Shown in pieces: positions 7,738 through 19,602 of a stretch of 64,000 nucleotides of DNA. The position numbers and the translations under genes were made by a program. The stretch spans positions 558,001 to 622,000 of the forward strand of contig CAVRIR010000005.1 of the NCBI GenBank assembly GCA_963721305.1, given 5' to 3'. The notes under the pieces were generated by a model. That model saw only the letters and a program-made list of their open reading frames with translations, was not told where the DNA came from and did no database searches. The stretch's first letter is position 1. The number at the start of each line of letters is the position of its first letter. Source of the DNA: DATAES01 sp963721305 (GTDB taxonomy: Bacteria > Actinomycetota > Acidimicrobiia > Acidimicrobiales > JACDCH01).

Positions 7738-8631
7738 GTGCTCACTGACGCCGAAGTAAGCAAGCGTGCCCGCCGTCTGGCGGCCTCGATCGAGCCGGTG
7801 GTGGGCCAGGTGTATTTCTCGCCCGAGTGCCACTCCAACTACGAGGCACTCGGTTTCGCGGCGAGTCCCGGCTCTGGTGGCGGCGTCGCGCTGCCCGACG
7901 GGCCGGCCTATTTCACCAGCCGCGGCTCGGCACTCGGGCAGGCGCCAGGATCGTTGGTCGCGTCGGCGTTCGCGGTGTTCAACCCCGAGATCGTGGTGCC
8001 CTGCGTCGAGATGGGTTGGTCGCTCACCAACGCGTCGACGATCGCGGACGCACGGCTCCAAGGCGCGGTGGCACAACTCGTGCGCATCCTCGGCAAGAGA
8101 CCGGATGGCATCGCTCGCGCCGGTGACCTGCTGGCTCGCGCCGCTGAGCCGCTCCGTCCCGAAGGCCGCCCGTTGTACGCCGGCGTCCTTTCGCAGGGAT
8201 TACCCGGTGATCCGTGGGGCGATCTGTTCCGTCACGGCGATCGGCTGCGCGAGTTCCGAGGTGACGCGCACACCGCCGCCTGGACGACCGCAGGATTCGA
8301 CGCGACCGAGATCGGGTTGTTGACCGAGCAGTTCTGGGGTGTGCCATCCCGCACCTACATCCGCACACGCGCATGGAGCGACGCGCAGCTCGACGACGCG
8401 GAGGCGCGACTCGTCGCACGCGGCCTGCTGAGCGACAGCGCGTTCACCGAAGCGGGGCGCGCCGCACGCGAAGAGGTCGAGTTCGCGACCGACATGCAGA
8501 TGCGCCCGACGATCGAAGCGCTCGATGACGATCTCGACGAGCTTCTGTCGATCCTCGATCCCTGGTGCGAGTCGATCCGCGACGCCGGCGGCTATCTCAG
8601 GGGGCCGGATCAGCTGACCGGCCGCCGCTGA
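7738..8631 (+). CDS. SCO6745-family protein (second paralogue)
   Basis: 297 residues from GTG 7738 (MLTDAEVSKRARRLAASIEP). The architecture matches the protein at 2778-3635: an N-terminal half with VYFSPECHSNYEALGF and FAVFNPEIV, and a C-terminal winged-helix-like half with TRAWSDAQLDDAEARLVARG and FTEAGRAAREEVEFATD. Function unknown. A second in-frame GTG lies at 7726. The 3' end overlaps the convergent RIO kinase gene by 35 bases. Confidence 0.75.
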   Translation: MLTDAEVSKRARRLAASIEPVVGQVYFSPECHSNYEALGFAASPGSGGGVALPDGPAYFTSRGSALGQAPGSLVASAFAVFNPEIVVPCVEMGWSLTNASTIADARLQGAVAQLVRILGKRPDGIARAGDLLARAAEPLRPEGRPLYAGVLSQGLPGDPWGDLFRHGDRLREFRGDAHTAAWTTAGFDATEIGLLTEQFWGVPSRTYIRTRAWSDAQLDDAEARLVARGLLSDSAFTEAGRAAREEVEFATDMQMRPTIEALDDDLDELLSILDPWCESIRDAGGYLRGPDQLTGRR

Positions 8632-9391
8632 ACGCCGCTTCCAGCAACTCGGCGAACAACGCTTCGCCGTCCGCCTCGATCCCCCGCCGGCCGAACCACG
8701 TGCACACGTTCAGCACGTCTCGATGCAGCAGGTCGAAGCCGTGCGGACTTCCGACGAGATCGACCGCTTGCGGGAAGTCGATGAGCCACAGGCGATCGTC
8801 CCACCACAGGGCGTTGTACGCGGACAGGTCCGAGTGGACCCATCCAGCTTCGACGACGAGCCGAAGGTTCTCGACGAGCTGATCCCACGCGGCGTGCAGC
8901 GCGTCGCGCTCGAGTCTCGCCTGCGCGAGCCGGGGCGCGGCCTGGCTGCGATCGCCGATGTACTCGAGCAGCAGACCGCCGTCTTCGTCGTAACCGACGG
9001 GATACGGGACTGACCCACCCGCTTCCCACACAGCGGTCATGACCTCGAACTCGTGGCCGAGCCAGCGTCGCTTGACCAGCTCCTTGCCGTACTGCGTCAT
9101 CGACTCGACCGCGCGCCGGTCGCGGCTGCGCCGCCCGTAGTTGCGACCGTCGCGGTAGACGATGTCGTTGGCGAACGTCGGCGCCCGTTCGAAGCCGAGC
9201 GCCTGCAGCTCACCCTTGTGACTGATGGTGCGGGGTCGGTAGCGCTTGCGCGCCAGCAGGTGGGATCGATCGCCGTCGCGCTCCGTGCGCTCGACGAGCC
9301 CGACCTCACCTTCCTTGCCCGTCGCGATGACACCGAGATCGGTGTCCGTGTAGAAGTCGGTGATGAGCCATGCAGGGATGGCACGCGCCAC
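8597..9391 (-). CDS. RIO1-type serine kinase-like protein
   Basis: 264 residues from GTG 9391, which has a strong GGAGGAT ribosome-binding site six bases upstream. The kinase signatures of the RIO family are intact: a Gly-rich start (IATGKEGEVGLVER), Lys in LLARKRYRP, the catalytic loop HSDLSAYN and the metal-binding LIDFPQAVD. RIO kinases act in ribosome maturation in archaea and eukaryotes; bacterial copies are less understood and may work as ATPases. A bacterial RIO1-like protein of this length is typical of actinobacteria. It is convergent with the SCO6745 gene. Confidence 0.85.
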   Translation of the reverse strand: MARAIPAWLITDFYTDTDLGVIATGKEGEVGLVERTERDGDRSHLLARKRYRPRTISHKGELQALGFERAPTFANDIVYRDGRNYGRRSRDRRAVESMTQYGKELVKRRWLGHEFEVMTAVWEAGGSVPYPVGYDEDGGLLLEYIGDRSQAAPRLAQARLERDALHAAWDQLVENLRLVVEAGWVHSDLSAYNALWWDDRLWLIDFPQAVDLVGSPHGFDLLHRDVLNVCTWFGRRGIEADGEALFAELLEAAFSGGRSADPAP

Positions 9392-9599
9392 GGTGGATCC
9401 TCCAGGATCGGATGGGACATGAAGACCCAGCCGGTGGGCGCGTGACGACGCTGCGATGGAGGTCAGTGAGGCGCGGACCGGCCGGAGGTGCAAACAACGA
9501 CAGTCATTGCGCAGCCCTCCTTCGCTCGGTCCGGATGTGGCCCCCTATGCTTCGCGGCGGAGCGAGACCACGTCAACTGGTTTCGCGGACAAGGGGGTA

Positions 9600-10517
9600 A
9601 TGGTGCCGCTCGATCCAGCGATCAAGATGGTCCTCGACCAGCTCGCCTCGGCCGGCGGTCCGGCCCTGAACGAGGTCTCGCCCGACGAGGCGCGGCTGAT
9701 GATGAAGACGCTGTCGACGATCGAAGGCGAACCCGAGGCGGTCGGCCGCGTCGAGGACAGGGCGATCGCCGGCGTCCCCGTGCGCGTCTACGGCGCCGCA
9801 TCCGGCAGCAGCCCGCAGCCGATCCTCGTCTGGTACCACGGCGGCGGCTGGGTCATCGGCGACCTCGACACCACCGACGGCGTGGCGCGCAAGCTCTCCA
9901 ACCGCGCCGATGCGGTCGTCGTGTCCGTCGATTACCGGCTCGCGCCGGAAGCGCCATCGCCCGCCGCAACGGACGACTGCTGGGCCGTGCTCGAGTGGGT
10001 GGCTGCCAATGGCGCCGAGCTCGGCGGCGATCCCTCGCGCATCGCCGTCGGCGGCGACAGTGCCGGCGGCAACTTGTCGGCGTTGATGGCGATCAAGGCG
10101 CGCGACGCGGGCATCCCGCTGCGTCTGCAGCTGCTCGTGTATCCCGCAGTGGATCTCACGATGTCGTTCCCGTCGATCGACGAGAACGGCGAGGGCTACC
10201 TACTCACCAAGGATTCGATGGTGTGGTTCACCAACCACTACCTCGCCGGCGCCGACCCGAAGGATCCGGCGCTCTCGCCGTACTTCGTCGACGACGTGAG
10301 CGGCGTCACCGCTGCGTACATCATCACCGCGGAGTTCGATCCGCTGCGCGACGAAGGTGAGGCGTACGGCGAACGACTGAAGGATGCCGGCGTCGCCGTC
10401 GACGTCAAGCGCTACGACGGCATGATCCACGGCTTCTACGGTCTCGGCATCGTGACCCCGGTGGCCGACCAGGCGATCGACGCGTCCGGCGCCGCGCTCC
10501 GCAACGCGTTCGCGTAG
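9600..10517 (+). CDS. alpha/beta hydrolase, hormone-sensitive-lipase family esterase
   Basis: About 305 residues. The HSL-family oxyanion motif HGGGWV, the nucleophile elbow GGDSAGGN, the catalytic Asp in TAEFDPLRDEG and His in MIHGFYG are all visible, so the enzyme should be active on short acyl esters in the cytoplasm. An AAGGGGG ribosome-binding site lies just before ATG 9600 (GTG 9603 is an equally good start by spacing). The roughly 200-base gap upstream to the divergent RIO kinase probably holds its promoter. Convergent with an enoyl-CoA hydratase. Confidence 0.88.
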   Translation: MVPLDPAIKMVLDQLASAGGPALNEVSPDEARLMMKTLSTIEGEPEAVGRVEDRAIAGVPVRVYGAASGSSPQPILVWYHGGGWVIGDLDTTDGVARKLSNRADAVVVSVDYRLAPEAPSPAATDDCWAVLEWVAANGAELGGDPSRIAVGGDSAGGNLSALMAIKARDAGIPLRLQLLVYPAVDLTMSFPSIDENGEGYLLTKDSMVWFTNHYLAGADPKDPALSPYFVDDVSGVTAAYIITAEFDPLRDEGEAYGERLKDAGVAVDVKRYDGMIHGFYGLGIVTPVADQAIDASGAALRNAFA

Positions 10518-10543
10518 CGCACCGCTGTTCTCCGGGTCGACAT

Positions 10544-11395
10544 TCAGAAGTCGGGGTCGTCCCACCAGGGGTAGAAGTCCGGCAGATCGGTCGTCGGGCT
10601 CATCGTGAACGCGGGCGGGCGCTTCTCGAGGAACGACAGCACGCCTTCACGCGCGTCGGGCGACTGGCCCATGGCGTTGATGCCGGCCGAGTCGACGCGG
10701 TGTGCGGACATCGGGTGCGGCTCGCCGAGCATGCGCCACAACATCTGCCGGGTGAGTGCCACCGACACCGCTGACGTCGTCTCTGCGATCTCCCGGGCCA
10801 GCGCGTACGCCGCGGGCAACAGCTCGTCGTCCGGATGGACGGACCGCACGAGCCCGCCCTCGAGCGCTTCGCTCGCGGGGAAGACGCGGCCGGTGTAGGT
10901 CCACTCCGCGGCACGGCTGATGCCCACGACTCGCGGCAGGAACCACGACGATGCCGCCTCGGGAACGAGTCCTCGGCGAGCGAACACGAGACCGAAACGA
11001 GCGCTCTCCGCCGCGAGTCGCACGTCCATCGGCAACGTCATCGTCACGCCGACTCCTACGGCCGGTCCGTTCACCGCGGCGATGACGGGCTTGATGGAGT
11101 GGAAGATCCGCAGCGCGACGAGTCCGCCTTCGTCGCGGTGGACGTCGGTCGTCGCGAGCAACTCCGAGTGGTCGAACGTTCCACCTCCCGCGCCGAGATC
11201 CGCACCGGCGCAGAAGCCGCGGCCGCGGCCGGTGACGACGACCACGCGCACGTCATCGTCCGCGTCCGACCGATCGAACGCGTCGATGAGCTCTTCGTGC
11301 ATCCGGTACGTGAACGCATTGAGCCGATCCGGGCGGTCGAGCGTGATCGTGAGGATGCGTTCGTCGACCTCGTAGCTGATCTCGGAGTAGTCCAC
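10544..11395 (-). CDS. enoyl-CoA hydratase/isomerase family protein (second)
   Basis: 283 residues from ATG 11395. The crotonase signatures RLNAFTYRMHEELIDAF, GRGRGFCAGADLG and NGPAVGVGVTMTLPMDVRLA are present. The segment RFGLVFARRGLVPEAASSWF contains the second catalytic-position Glu, so this paralogue looks more like a true hydratase than the one at 5139-5939. The C-terminal PTTDLPDFYPWWDDPDF tail is rich in acidic and aromatic residues. It lies downstream of ftsX on the same strand with a 110-base gap, so separate transcription is likely. Confidence 0.85.
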   Translation of the reverse strand: MDYSEISYEVDERILTITLDRPDRLNAFTYRMHEELIDAFDRSDADDDVRVVVVTGRGRGFCAGADLGAGGGTFDHSELLATTDVHRDEGGLVALRIFHSIKPVIAAVNGPAVGVGVTMTLPMDVRLAAESARFGLVFARRGLVPEAASSWFLPRVVGISRAAEWTYTGRVFPASEALEGGLVRSVHPDDELLPAAYALAREIAETTSAVSVALTRQMLWRMLGEPHPMSAHRVDSAGINAMGQSPDAREGVLSFLEKRPPAFTMSPTTDLPDFYPWWDDPDF

Positions 11396-11505
11396 GACGC
11401 CATCTTTGCGTGCTCCACGCAGGTGACGCTTGGGTCAGGTGATGATCCCAGTGGCGCTGCCCGCCAGCGAGGTCGTGTCGCCCTCCGAGTCGGTGTGCGC
11501 CGAGA

Positions 11506-12396
11506 TCAGACGTCCATGAAGCGGGTGGCGGCAACGGCAGAGCCGAACACGCCGACGAGGCCGCCGGCGATGATCAGCACCAGACCGGTGCCGCGCACGT
11601 CGGCGAGGTCGAGCCGGAAGCCGGCCCAGATGCCGCCGCCCGACACGAGCACCGGCAGCAGCCACGATCGCAGCGCGACAACGATGCCTATCCCCACTGC
11701 GCTCCCGATGATCCCTTGCACGAGCCCCTCGGCCATGAACGGAACGCGGATGAACCAGTTCGTGGCACCGACGAGCTTCATCACTTCGATCTCACGACGG
11801 CGGGCGAACATCGCGATGCGGATCGAGTTCACGATCAGCACGAGCGAGGTCGCACCGAGGATGGCGGCGAACAGCAACGAGAACCCGCGGATCTTGTTGA
11901 ACCCGTCTTCCTGCTTCTTCACCGCGTCGGTCGGCGCGACGACCTGGTAGACGCCCGGAAGCGGCTTGAACTGGTCCTGCAACGACTGCACCACCTCGAA
12001 GCTCGCGTCCTTGACCTGCACCTTGTAGCTGGTCGGGGTCTGCGCCGGCGTCAGGCTGTCGCGGATCGCAGGCTCGTCGGCGAAGATCTGCTTGAACTCG
12101 ACGTTCGCGGCGTCGTGGTCGAGGTATTGCGACGACGCCACGTGCGGGTTGGTGTCGAGGGCGCGCTTCACCGCGTCGATCTGGTCCTGTGACGCGTCGG
12201 GGTTCATGTAGACGATCGTCTGCACGTTGCCGCGGAACTTGATGTTGGAGTGCGTGACGCCCTGCTTCGCGAGCAACGCGGCGCCTACCGCGGTGAGCGC
12301 GATCGCGATCGTCACGATGGTCGCGAACGTCAGCGTGAGATTTCGCTTGAGGTTCGTTGCCGTCTCACGGACGACATAGTCCACTCGGAGGGCCAT
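11506..12396 (-). CDS. ftsX: cell division ABC transporter permease FtsX
   Basis: 296 residues. It has the FtsX layout: a short cytoplasmic N-terminus, a first membrane segment (LTLTFATIVTIAIALTAVGA), a large outer domain of about 110 residues with FRGNVQTIVYMNPDASQDQI, then three closely spaced membrane segments in the C-terminal half and an AATRFMDV end. FtsX with FtsE controls septal peptidoglycan hydrolases at the division site. It follows ftsE by 15 bases in one operon. Confidence 0.95.
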   Translation of the reverse strand: MALRVDYVVRETATNLKRNLTLTFATIVTIAIALTAVGAALLAKQGVTHSNIKFRGNVQTIVYMNPDASQDQIDAVKRALDTNPHVASSQYLDHDAANVEFKQIFADEPAIRDSLTPAQTPTSYKVQVKDASFEVVQSLQDQFKPLPGVYQVVAPTDAVKKQEDGFNKIRGFSLLFAAILGATSLVLIVNSIRIAMFARRREIEVMKLVGATNWFIRVPFMAEGLVQGIIGSAVGIGIVVALRSWLLPVLVSGGGIWAGFRLDLADVRGTGLVLIIAGGLVGVFGSAVAATRFMDV

Positions 12397-12411
12397 CGAC
12401 TTTCCTGTCCC

Positions 12412-13089
12412 CTATTCGTAGACGCCGCGGGACTGATCTCGCACGATCACGCCCCGATCGAGCTCGATCACTCGCCGGCGCATCGTGTCGACGACGCTTC
12501 GATCGTGAGTCGCCATGACGACGGTGGTGCCTGTGCGGTTGATGCGGTCGAGCAACCGCATGATGCCAACGGAGGTCGCTGGGTCCAAGTTTCCCGTCGG
12601 CTCGTCGGCCAGCAAGATGAGTGGTCGGTTGACGAAAGCGCGGGCGATCGACACGCGCTGCTGCTCGCCACCGGACAACTCGTGCGGATAGTTCTCCATC
12701 TTCTTCGCCAGGCCTACCAGCTCGAGGATGGCCGGAACCTGCGTCTTGATGACGTGCTTCGGCCGCCCGATGACCTCCAGGGCGAAGGCGACGTTCTCGT
12801 AGACCGTCTTGTTGGTCAGGAGCTTGAAGTCCTGGAAGACGCACCCGATGTTGCGGCGCAGGTAGGGCACCTTCCACTGGTTGAGCTGCCCGATGTCCTT
12901 GCCGGCCACGAAGATGCGCCCCTGTTCGGGGCTCTCCTCCTTGTTCATGAGCCTGAGCATGGTGGACTTGCCCGAACCAGACGGGCCCACGAGGAAGACG
13001 AACTCGCCCTTCTGGATGTCCGCGTTCGCGTCGCGCAACGCGACGACGTCGCCCTTGTAGACCTTGGAGACGCTTTCGAGTTTGATCAT
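12412..13089 (-). CDS. ftsE: cell division ATP-binding protein FtsE
   Basis: 225 residues, full length for FtsE. Walker A GPSGSGKST, signature LSGGEQQRVSIARA, Walker B ILLADEPTGNLD and the H-loop MATHD are all intact. It begins MIKLESVSKVYKGDVVALRD. As the cytoplasmic ATPase of the FtsEX complex it powers conformational signalling to cell-wall hydrolases. It is upstream of ftsX in an operon and separated from prfB by 139 bases that hold no gene; its promoter is probably there. Confidence 0.95.
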   Translation of the reverse strand: MIKLESVSKVYKGDVVALRDANADIQKGEFVFLVGPSGSGKSTMLRLMNKEESPEQGRIFVAGKDIGQLNQWKVPYLRRNIGCVFQDFKLLTNKTVYENVAFALEVIGRPKHVIKTQVPAILELVGLAKKMENYPHELSGGEQQRVSIARAFVNRPLILLADEPTGNLDPATSVGIMRLLDRINRTGTTVVMATHDRSVVDTMRRRVIELDRGVIVRDQSRGVYE

Positions 13090-13228
13090 GGCGAGGAAGA
13101 TGGGCCTGCGGACGCGGGAGACGCGAAGGGGGACCTTTCGTGCCCGTCACGCTTCGGGCGTCCGCACGCTTCGGGCAAACAGGCTACCAGCGGCCCCTTC
13201 GGTATCCGAGTCACCTGGCGTCGCGGCA

Positions 13229-14344
13229 TCAGTTCGCCGACGAGCCTCCCGCCCGCTGCCACCGCAGGTAGGCCTCGATGAAGGGGTCCAGATCGCCGTC
13301 GAGGACGCCGTCGACGTTGCCCGTCTCGTGCTCCGTCCGCAGGTCCTTGACGAGCTGGTAGGGGGCGAGGACGTAGCTGCGGATCTGGCTGCCGAACCCG
13401 ACTCGCTGCTGCACGCCCTGGATGGCGGCGAGCTCCTCCTCGCGCCGCTGACGCTCGAGGTCGGCCAACCGGGCCTTCAGCATCGCCAGCGCCCGGTCAC
13501 GGTTCTGGAACTGGCTGCGCTCGACCTGGCAGGACACGACGATCCCGGTCGCCTTGTGGATGAGCCGCACCGCCGACGACGTCTTGTTGATGTGCTGGCC
13601 ACCGGCGCCCGATGACCGGAACACCTGCTCGTCGTAGTCGTCCTTGGAGATCTCGATGTCCACGTCGCCCTCGTGGAGCATCGGTACAACGGACAGCGCG
13701 GCGAACGCCGTCTGCCGCTTTCCCTGCGCATTGAACGGGCTCATGCGGACCAGTCGGTGCACGCCCCGCTCGGCCTTCAACCACCCGTAGGCGTACCGAC
13801 CCTTCACGACGAACTCGACCGAGGACAGCCCCGCCTCCGACCCGGGCGTCGAGTCCTCTTCCTCGACCTCGAATCCGTGTCCCTGCGCCCACCGCACGTA
13901 CATGCGGTAGAGCATCTCGGTCCAGTCCTGCGCGTCCGCGCCGCCCTCGCCGGACGACAGTGAGCACAACGCGTCGTACTCGTCGTGCTCGCCGGAGAAC
14001 AAGGAGCGCAGCTCGAGCTCGTCGAGCCGGCGGCGAACCGAGCCGATCGTCGCTTCGATTTCGGCGTCTTGGCCCTCGTCGCTCTCTTCCCGCGCGAGCT
14101 CTGCCAGCGTTGCCGCATCGTCGACCTGCTGCGCGAGCCCGTCGTACAGCTGGAGGTCCGACGTGGCAGCGGCGAACTCACCGTTGATCTGCTTGGCAAG
14201 CTCCTGGTCGTCCCAGAGATCCGGCCGCGACACCTCGGTCTCGAGCTGCGGCAGGCGCTGGCGCAGCTCGTCTATCCGCAAGTAGACGCGCGCCTCGTCG
14301 AGCCGGCGTCGAACGTTCAAGATGTCGTCACTGAAATCACGCAT
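13229..14344 (-). CDS. prfB: peptide chain release factor 2
   Basis: 371 residues. The GGQ catalytic motif (SSGAGGQHINKT) and the RF2-type recognition motif SPF (RMSPFNAQGKRQ) are present, which assigns it to UGA/UAA termination. The frame is continuous from MRDFSDDILNVRRRL to the end, so the programmed +1 frameshift used for autoregulation in many bacteria is absent here, as in many actinobacteria. It starts nine bases after secA and is probably co-transcribed with it. Confidence 0.95.
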   Translation of the reverse strand: MRDFSDDILNVRRRLDEARVYLRIDELRQRLPQLETEVSRPDLWDDQELAKQINGEFAAATSDLQLYDGLAQQVDDAATLAELAREESDEGQDAEIEATIGSVRRRLDELELRSLFSGEHDEYDALCSLSSGEGGADAQDWTEMLYRMYVRWAQGHGFEVEEEDSTPGSEAGLSSVEFVVKGRYAYGWLKAERGVHRLVRMSPFNAQGKRQTAFAALSVVPMLHEGDVDIEISKDDYDEQVFRSSGAGGQHINKTSSAVRLIHKATGIVVSCQVERSQFQNRDRALAMLKARLADLERQRREEELAAIQGVQQRVGFGSQIRSYVLAPYQLVKDLRTEHETGNVDGVLDGDLDPFIEAYLRWQRAGGSSAN

Positions 14345-14353
14345 GGCGGCGCC

Positions 14354-17096
<2,743 letters not shown>

Positions 17097-17143
17097 GGGG
17101 TTTCCCAGCCTACCGATCTCGGTTTTGCCGGACCCCGCACAAC

Positions 17144-17193
17144 CTCGGCGCCTTCGCTGACGCGCTTCGCGGCGAAATCGCTTTGGCGCCGAG
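17144..17193. terminator. inverted repeat upstream of secA
   Basis: Nine-base arms CTCGGCGCC (17144-17152) and GGCGCCGAG (17185-17193) with a 32-base spacer, in the 191-base gap between the response regulator stop and the secA start. It may end transcription of the response regulator or be part of secA leader structure. No T-run follows, so the terminator call is weak. Confidence 0.35.
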
Positions 17194-17287
17194 GACGTGC
17201 GGCGTCCTCTGGGAGGTTCAGTCCCCGAAGGGGTAGGGGGAAGGCCCGACTTCAGCGCGTCGAGCGCCGAAATCGGGGGCAGGTCGT

Positions 17288-17968
17288 CTAGTGGATATCC
17301 AGGAGCTTTTCTCGAACGGCGTAGACGACGGCTTCCATCCTCGAGTGGAGGTGGAGCTTCTCCAGGATGTTCCTGACGTGGTTCTTGACCGTGTTCTCGG
17401 AGATGAAGAGCGTCTCGGCCGCCTCACGGTTGCTCATGCCCTGGGCAACGAGCTTGAGGACCTGCAGCTCGCGGTCGGTCAGCTTCGGCGCGATGACCTT
17501 CTGCTGGGCCTGCTTCGCCAGGTTGTTGAACTCGGAGAGCAGCTTCGAGGCCATCGAGGGTGAGATCAGGCTCTGGCCGGTGACCACGGCTCGGATCGCG
17601 TTGGCGACCTCCTCGATGGAGATCTCCTTCAGGAGGTAGCCCATCACACCCGCCTTGACGGCTTCGTACAGGTCTTCCTCTTCGTCACTGACCGTCAGCA
17701 TGAGGATCTTCGCCGACGGCACCAACTCCGCGATCGCTCGCGTGGCCTCGATCCCCGACATACGTGGCATCCGGACGTCCATCAGGACGACGTCGGGTGC
17801 CACCTCCTCCGCTTTGCGGATCGCCTCTTCGCCGTCCTCGGCTTCGGCGACGACCTCGATGCCATCCTCGGACTCGAGGACCATGACCAGACCGCGACGG
17901 AACAGCGCGTGGTCGTCGCAGATGAGAACGCGAATTGCTTCCGTCGCGACGTCAGCATCTTCCGGCAT
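17288..17968 (-). CDS. NarL/LuxR-family response regulator
   Basis: 226 residues. A receiver domain with phosphoacceptor Asp in VVLMDVRMPRMSG, the early acidic pair ICDDHALFRRG and Lys in LLKEIS occupies residues 12-130. A LuxR-type helix-turn-helix (LTDRELQVLKLVAQGMSNRE, ENTVKNHVRNILEKL) is at the C-terminus. No histidine kinase is in the window, so it is an orphan here. Regulators of this kind are often found next to secA and hpf in actinobacteria. Target genes are not known. Confidence 0.92.
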   Translation of the reverse strand: MPEDADVATEAIRVLICDDHALFRRGLVMVLESEDGIEVVAEAEDGEEAIRKAEEVAPDVVLMDVRMPRMSGIEATRAIAELVPSAKILMLTVSDEEEDLYEAVKAGVMGYLLKEISIEEVANAIRAVVTGQSLISPSMASKLLSEFNNLAKQAQQKVIAPKLTDRELQVLKLVAQGMSNREAAETLFISENTVKNHVRNILEKLHLHSRMEAVVYAVREKLLDIH

Positions 17969-18028
17969 TCGAGGCCGCTCCTTGGCGAAACTGGTCGGGA
18001 GACTAGTTCGTTCGGATGTGATACCTCG

Positions 18029-18610
18029 TCAAACCTGGTCAATCAGACCCACGTCGCCATCGTCACGTCGGTACACCACCGTGGCTCGCTCGGTGTCCGA
18101 GTTCATGAAGAAGAAGAAGTCGTGGCCGAGCAGATCCATCTGCAAGGCCGCCTCGTGCGGCGTCATCGGCTTCATCTGAAACGTCTTCGTCTTCACGATG
18201 CGCGGCTCGTCGAACTCGACCGCCTCGGCGTCCGCTTCGACCCCGGTACCTACGCCTTGCTGCTCCGTACGCGACGCGTCGCCGTTCGCGCGATGCGTGT
18301 GTTGATGACTCCGACCGACCAACTTCGTCTTCAACTTGTGGAGCTGGGGCTCGAGCTTCTCGACCGCTTTGTCGACGGCCGCGAACCCGTCGGGCGCCGC
18401 GACCTTGCAGCGGACGTGGTGCCCGTGTCCGATCATCGTCACCTCGCACACTTCCTTGTCCGCCACCTTGCGATGGTGGTGCTCTGAGAAGTGCACCTCG
18501 GCACGGTCCATACCTTCGAGGAAGCGCCCGAGCCGCCCGATCTTCTCTTCGGTGCTCGTTCGCAAGAGCTCGGAGACCTCGGTGTGCCGGCTGCTGACGG
18601 TGATCTCCAC
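18029..18610 (-). CDS. hpf: long-form ribosome hibernation promoting factor
   Basis: 193 residues from GTG 18610, chosen because GAGAGGAGCC lies seven bases upstream and the protein then begins MEITVSSRHTEVSELL, the expected first strand. The N-terminal ribosome-binding domain (residues 1-100) is joined by a variable linker to the C-terminal dimerisation domain (VKTKTFQMKPMTPHEAALQM, HDFFFFMNSDTERATVVYRR). Long HPF dimerises 70S ribosomes into 100S particles in stationary phase. It is just upstream of the response regulator on the same strand. Confidence 0.93.
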   Translation of the reverse strand: MEITVSSRHTEVSELLRTSTEEKIGRLGRFLEGMDRAEVHFSEHHHRKVADKEVCEVTMIGHGHHVRCKVAAPDGFAAVDKAVEKLEPQLHKLKTKLVGRSHQHTHRANGDASRTEQQGVGTGVEADAEAVEFDEPRIVKTKTFQMKPMTPHEAALQMDLLGHDFFFFMNSDTERATVVYRRDDGDVGLIDQV

Positions 18611-18660
18611 GGGCGGCTCCTCTCGCATTGCTTTCGCACGGCGCGCACCGTGCACGAAGA

Positions 18661-18848
18661 CTAGAGCAGGTGCCTCGCGAGCACCTCGGCCGACGGCTGG
18701 TCACCTTCGGCGAGACGCGCTTCGCTGCCTCGACACAATCGACGCGCACCACCGGTTCTTCCGGGTCGAGCAGACCGATCAACTCCTCGACCAAGTCCAC
18801 GTCGTGCGACGACTCGTCGCCGCTGCGTCGCGGTGCTCTGTCACTCAT
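18661..18848 (-). pseudogene. small acidic protein coupled to comF, frame broken once
   Basis: ATG 18848 overlaps the comF stop (TGATG), a sign of translational coupling. The frame reads MSDRAPRRSGDESSHDVDLV..., ending in DCVEAAKR. Restoring one base in the CGCGTC tract (around 18715-18725) lets it continue as RLAEGDQPSAEVLARHLL and stop at 18661, giving about 62 residues. The length is 3n+2, as expected for one missing base. No family is recognised; the protein is acidic and helical. It could be non-coding by chance, but the overlap with comF and clean helical ending favour a real small gene. Confidence 0.45.
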
Positions 18849-19465
18849 CAGACCTGAGTTTCGGGCGGCGCACGGAGCCGCTTGAGCGGTGTTCGCGCCG
18901 CTGCGACCACCACCACCCGTCCCGCACCCGCGTCGCGTATGGCGCGTGCGGCCACCGCCACCGAAGTGCCGGTCGTGATGACGTCGTCGACGAGCAGCAC
19001 GCTGTCCGGCACGCGCACACCGCGCCGAAGATGCAGCGCGGGCCCTTGATGGCGCTCGGACTCGGAGCGTCCGGTCTGTGGTGGCCCCGAACCGCGAACG
19101 AGTAGTGAACGGCACGGAACGTGCACGTCGCGCGCGAGCCGCCTCGCGAGCAGGTGTGCTTGGTCGAAGCCGCGTTGCCGTCGCCGCGCCGCTGTGGTCG
19201 GTAGCCAGGTCACGACATTGAAGTCGAGTGTCGACACGAGGCGGGCCATCTCGAGCGCCAGCCAGCAGACGACCGTGCGCGCGTTGCGGTACTTCAGCCG
19301 AGCCACCAAGTCGCGGCCCGCCCCCTCGTAGGCGATCACCGCGCGGCAGACGTCGACGCCCGACGGGTTCGCCAGGTTGGGCGCGCCGTCGAGCATCGAC
19401 GCGCACCCGGCACACGGCGCCGCTCCGGCGCGGTGACACAGCGGACAGGTCCTCGGCAACAACAT
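18848..19465 (-). CDS. ComF-family phosphoribosyltransferase-like protein
   Basis: 205 residues from ATG 19465. A zinc-ribbon N-terminus (CPLCHRAGAAPCAGC) precedes the phosphoribosyltransferase domain with AVIAYEGAGRDLVARLKYRN, RRRQRGFDQAHLLAR and the PRPP-binding loop VLLVDDVITTGTS. ComF members are involved in DNA uptake in competent bacteria; in most actinobacteria the role is unknown. The gene is divergent from an ECF sigma factor gene starting about 140 bases away. Confidence 0.9.
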   Translation of the reverse strand: MLLPRTCPLCHRAGAAPCAGCASMLDGAPNLANPSGVDVCRAVIAYEGAGRDLVARLKYRNARTVVCWLALEMARLVSTLDFNVVTWLPTTAARRRQRGFDQAHLLARRLARDVHVPCRSLLVRGSGPPQTGRSESERHQGPALHLRRGVRVPDSVLLVDDVITTGTSVAVAARAIRDAGAGRVVVVAAARTPLKRLRAPPETQV

Positions 19466-19602
19466 GCCGCAGTTGTACCCAGGGGGTGTGACACTCACCG
19501 CTCCGGCGTCGACCAGCGCTGACCAGCGCTCGCGTCGATGCCAGAACGAAGAAGGGGCGTTGGTTGTCCTCCGATCCACGGCCTCGAGCGTCTGTTGGGG
19601 TG

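Noticed and set aside
13229..14344. Programmed frameshift in prfB
   Set aside because: The coding frame is continuous and has no internal UGA slip site near the start.
19474..19484. GGGTAC upstream of comF as a SigF promoter
   Set aside because: No -35 match at the right distance, and comF is not an expected stress gene. Probably chance.
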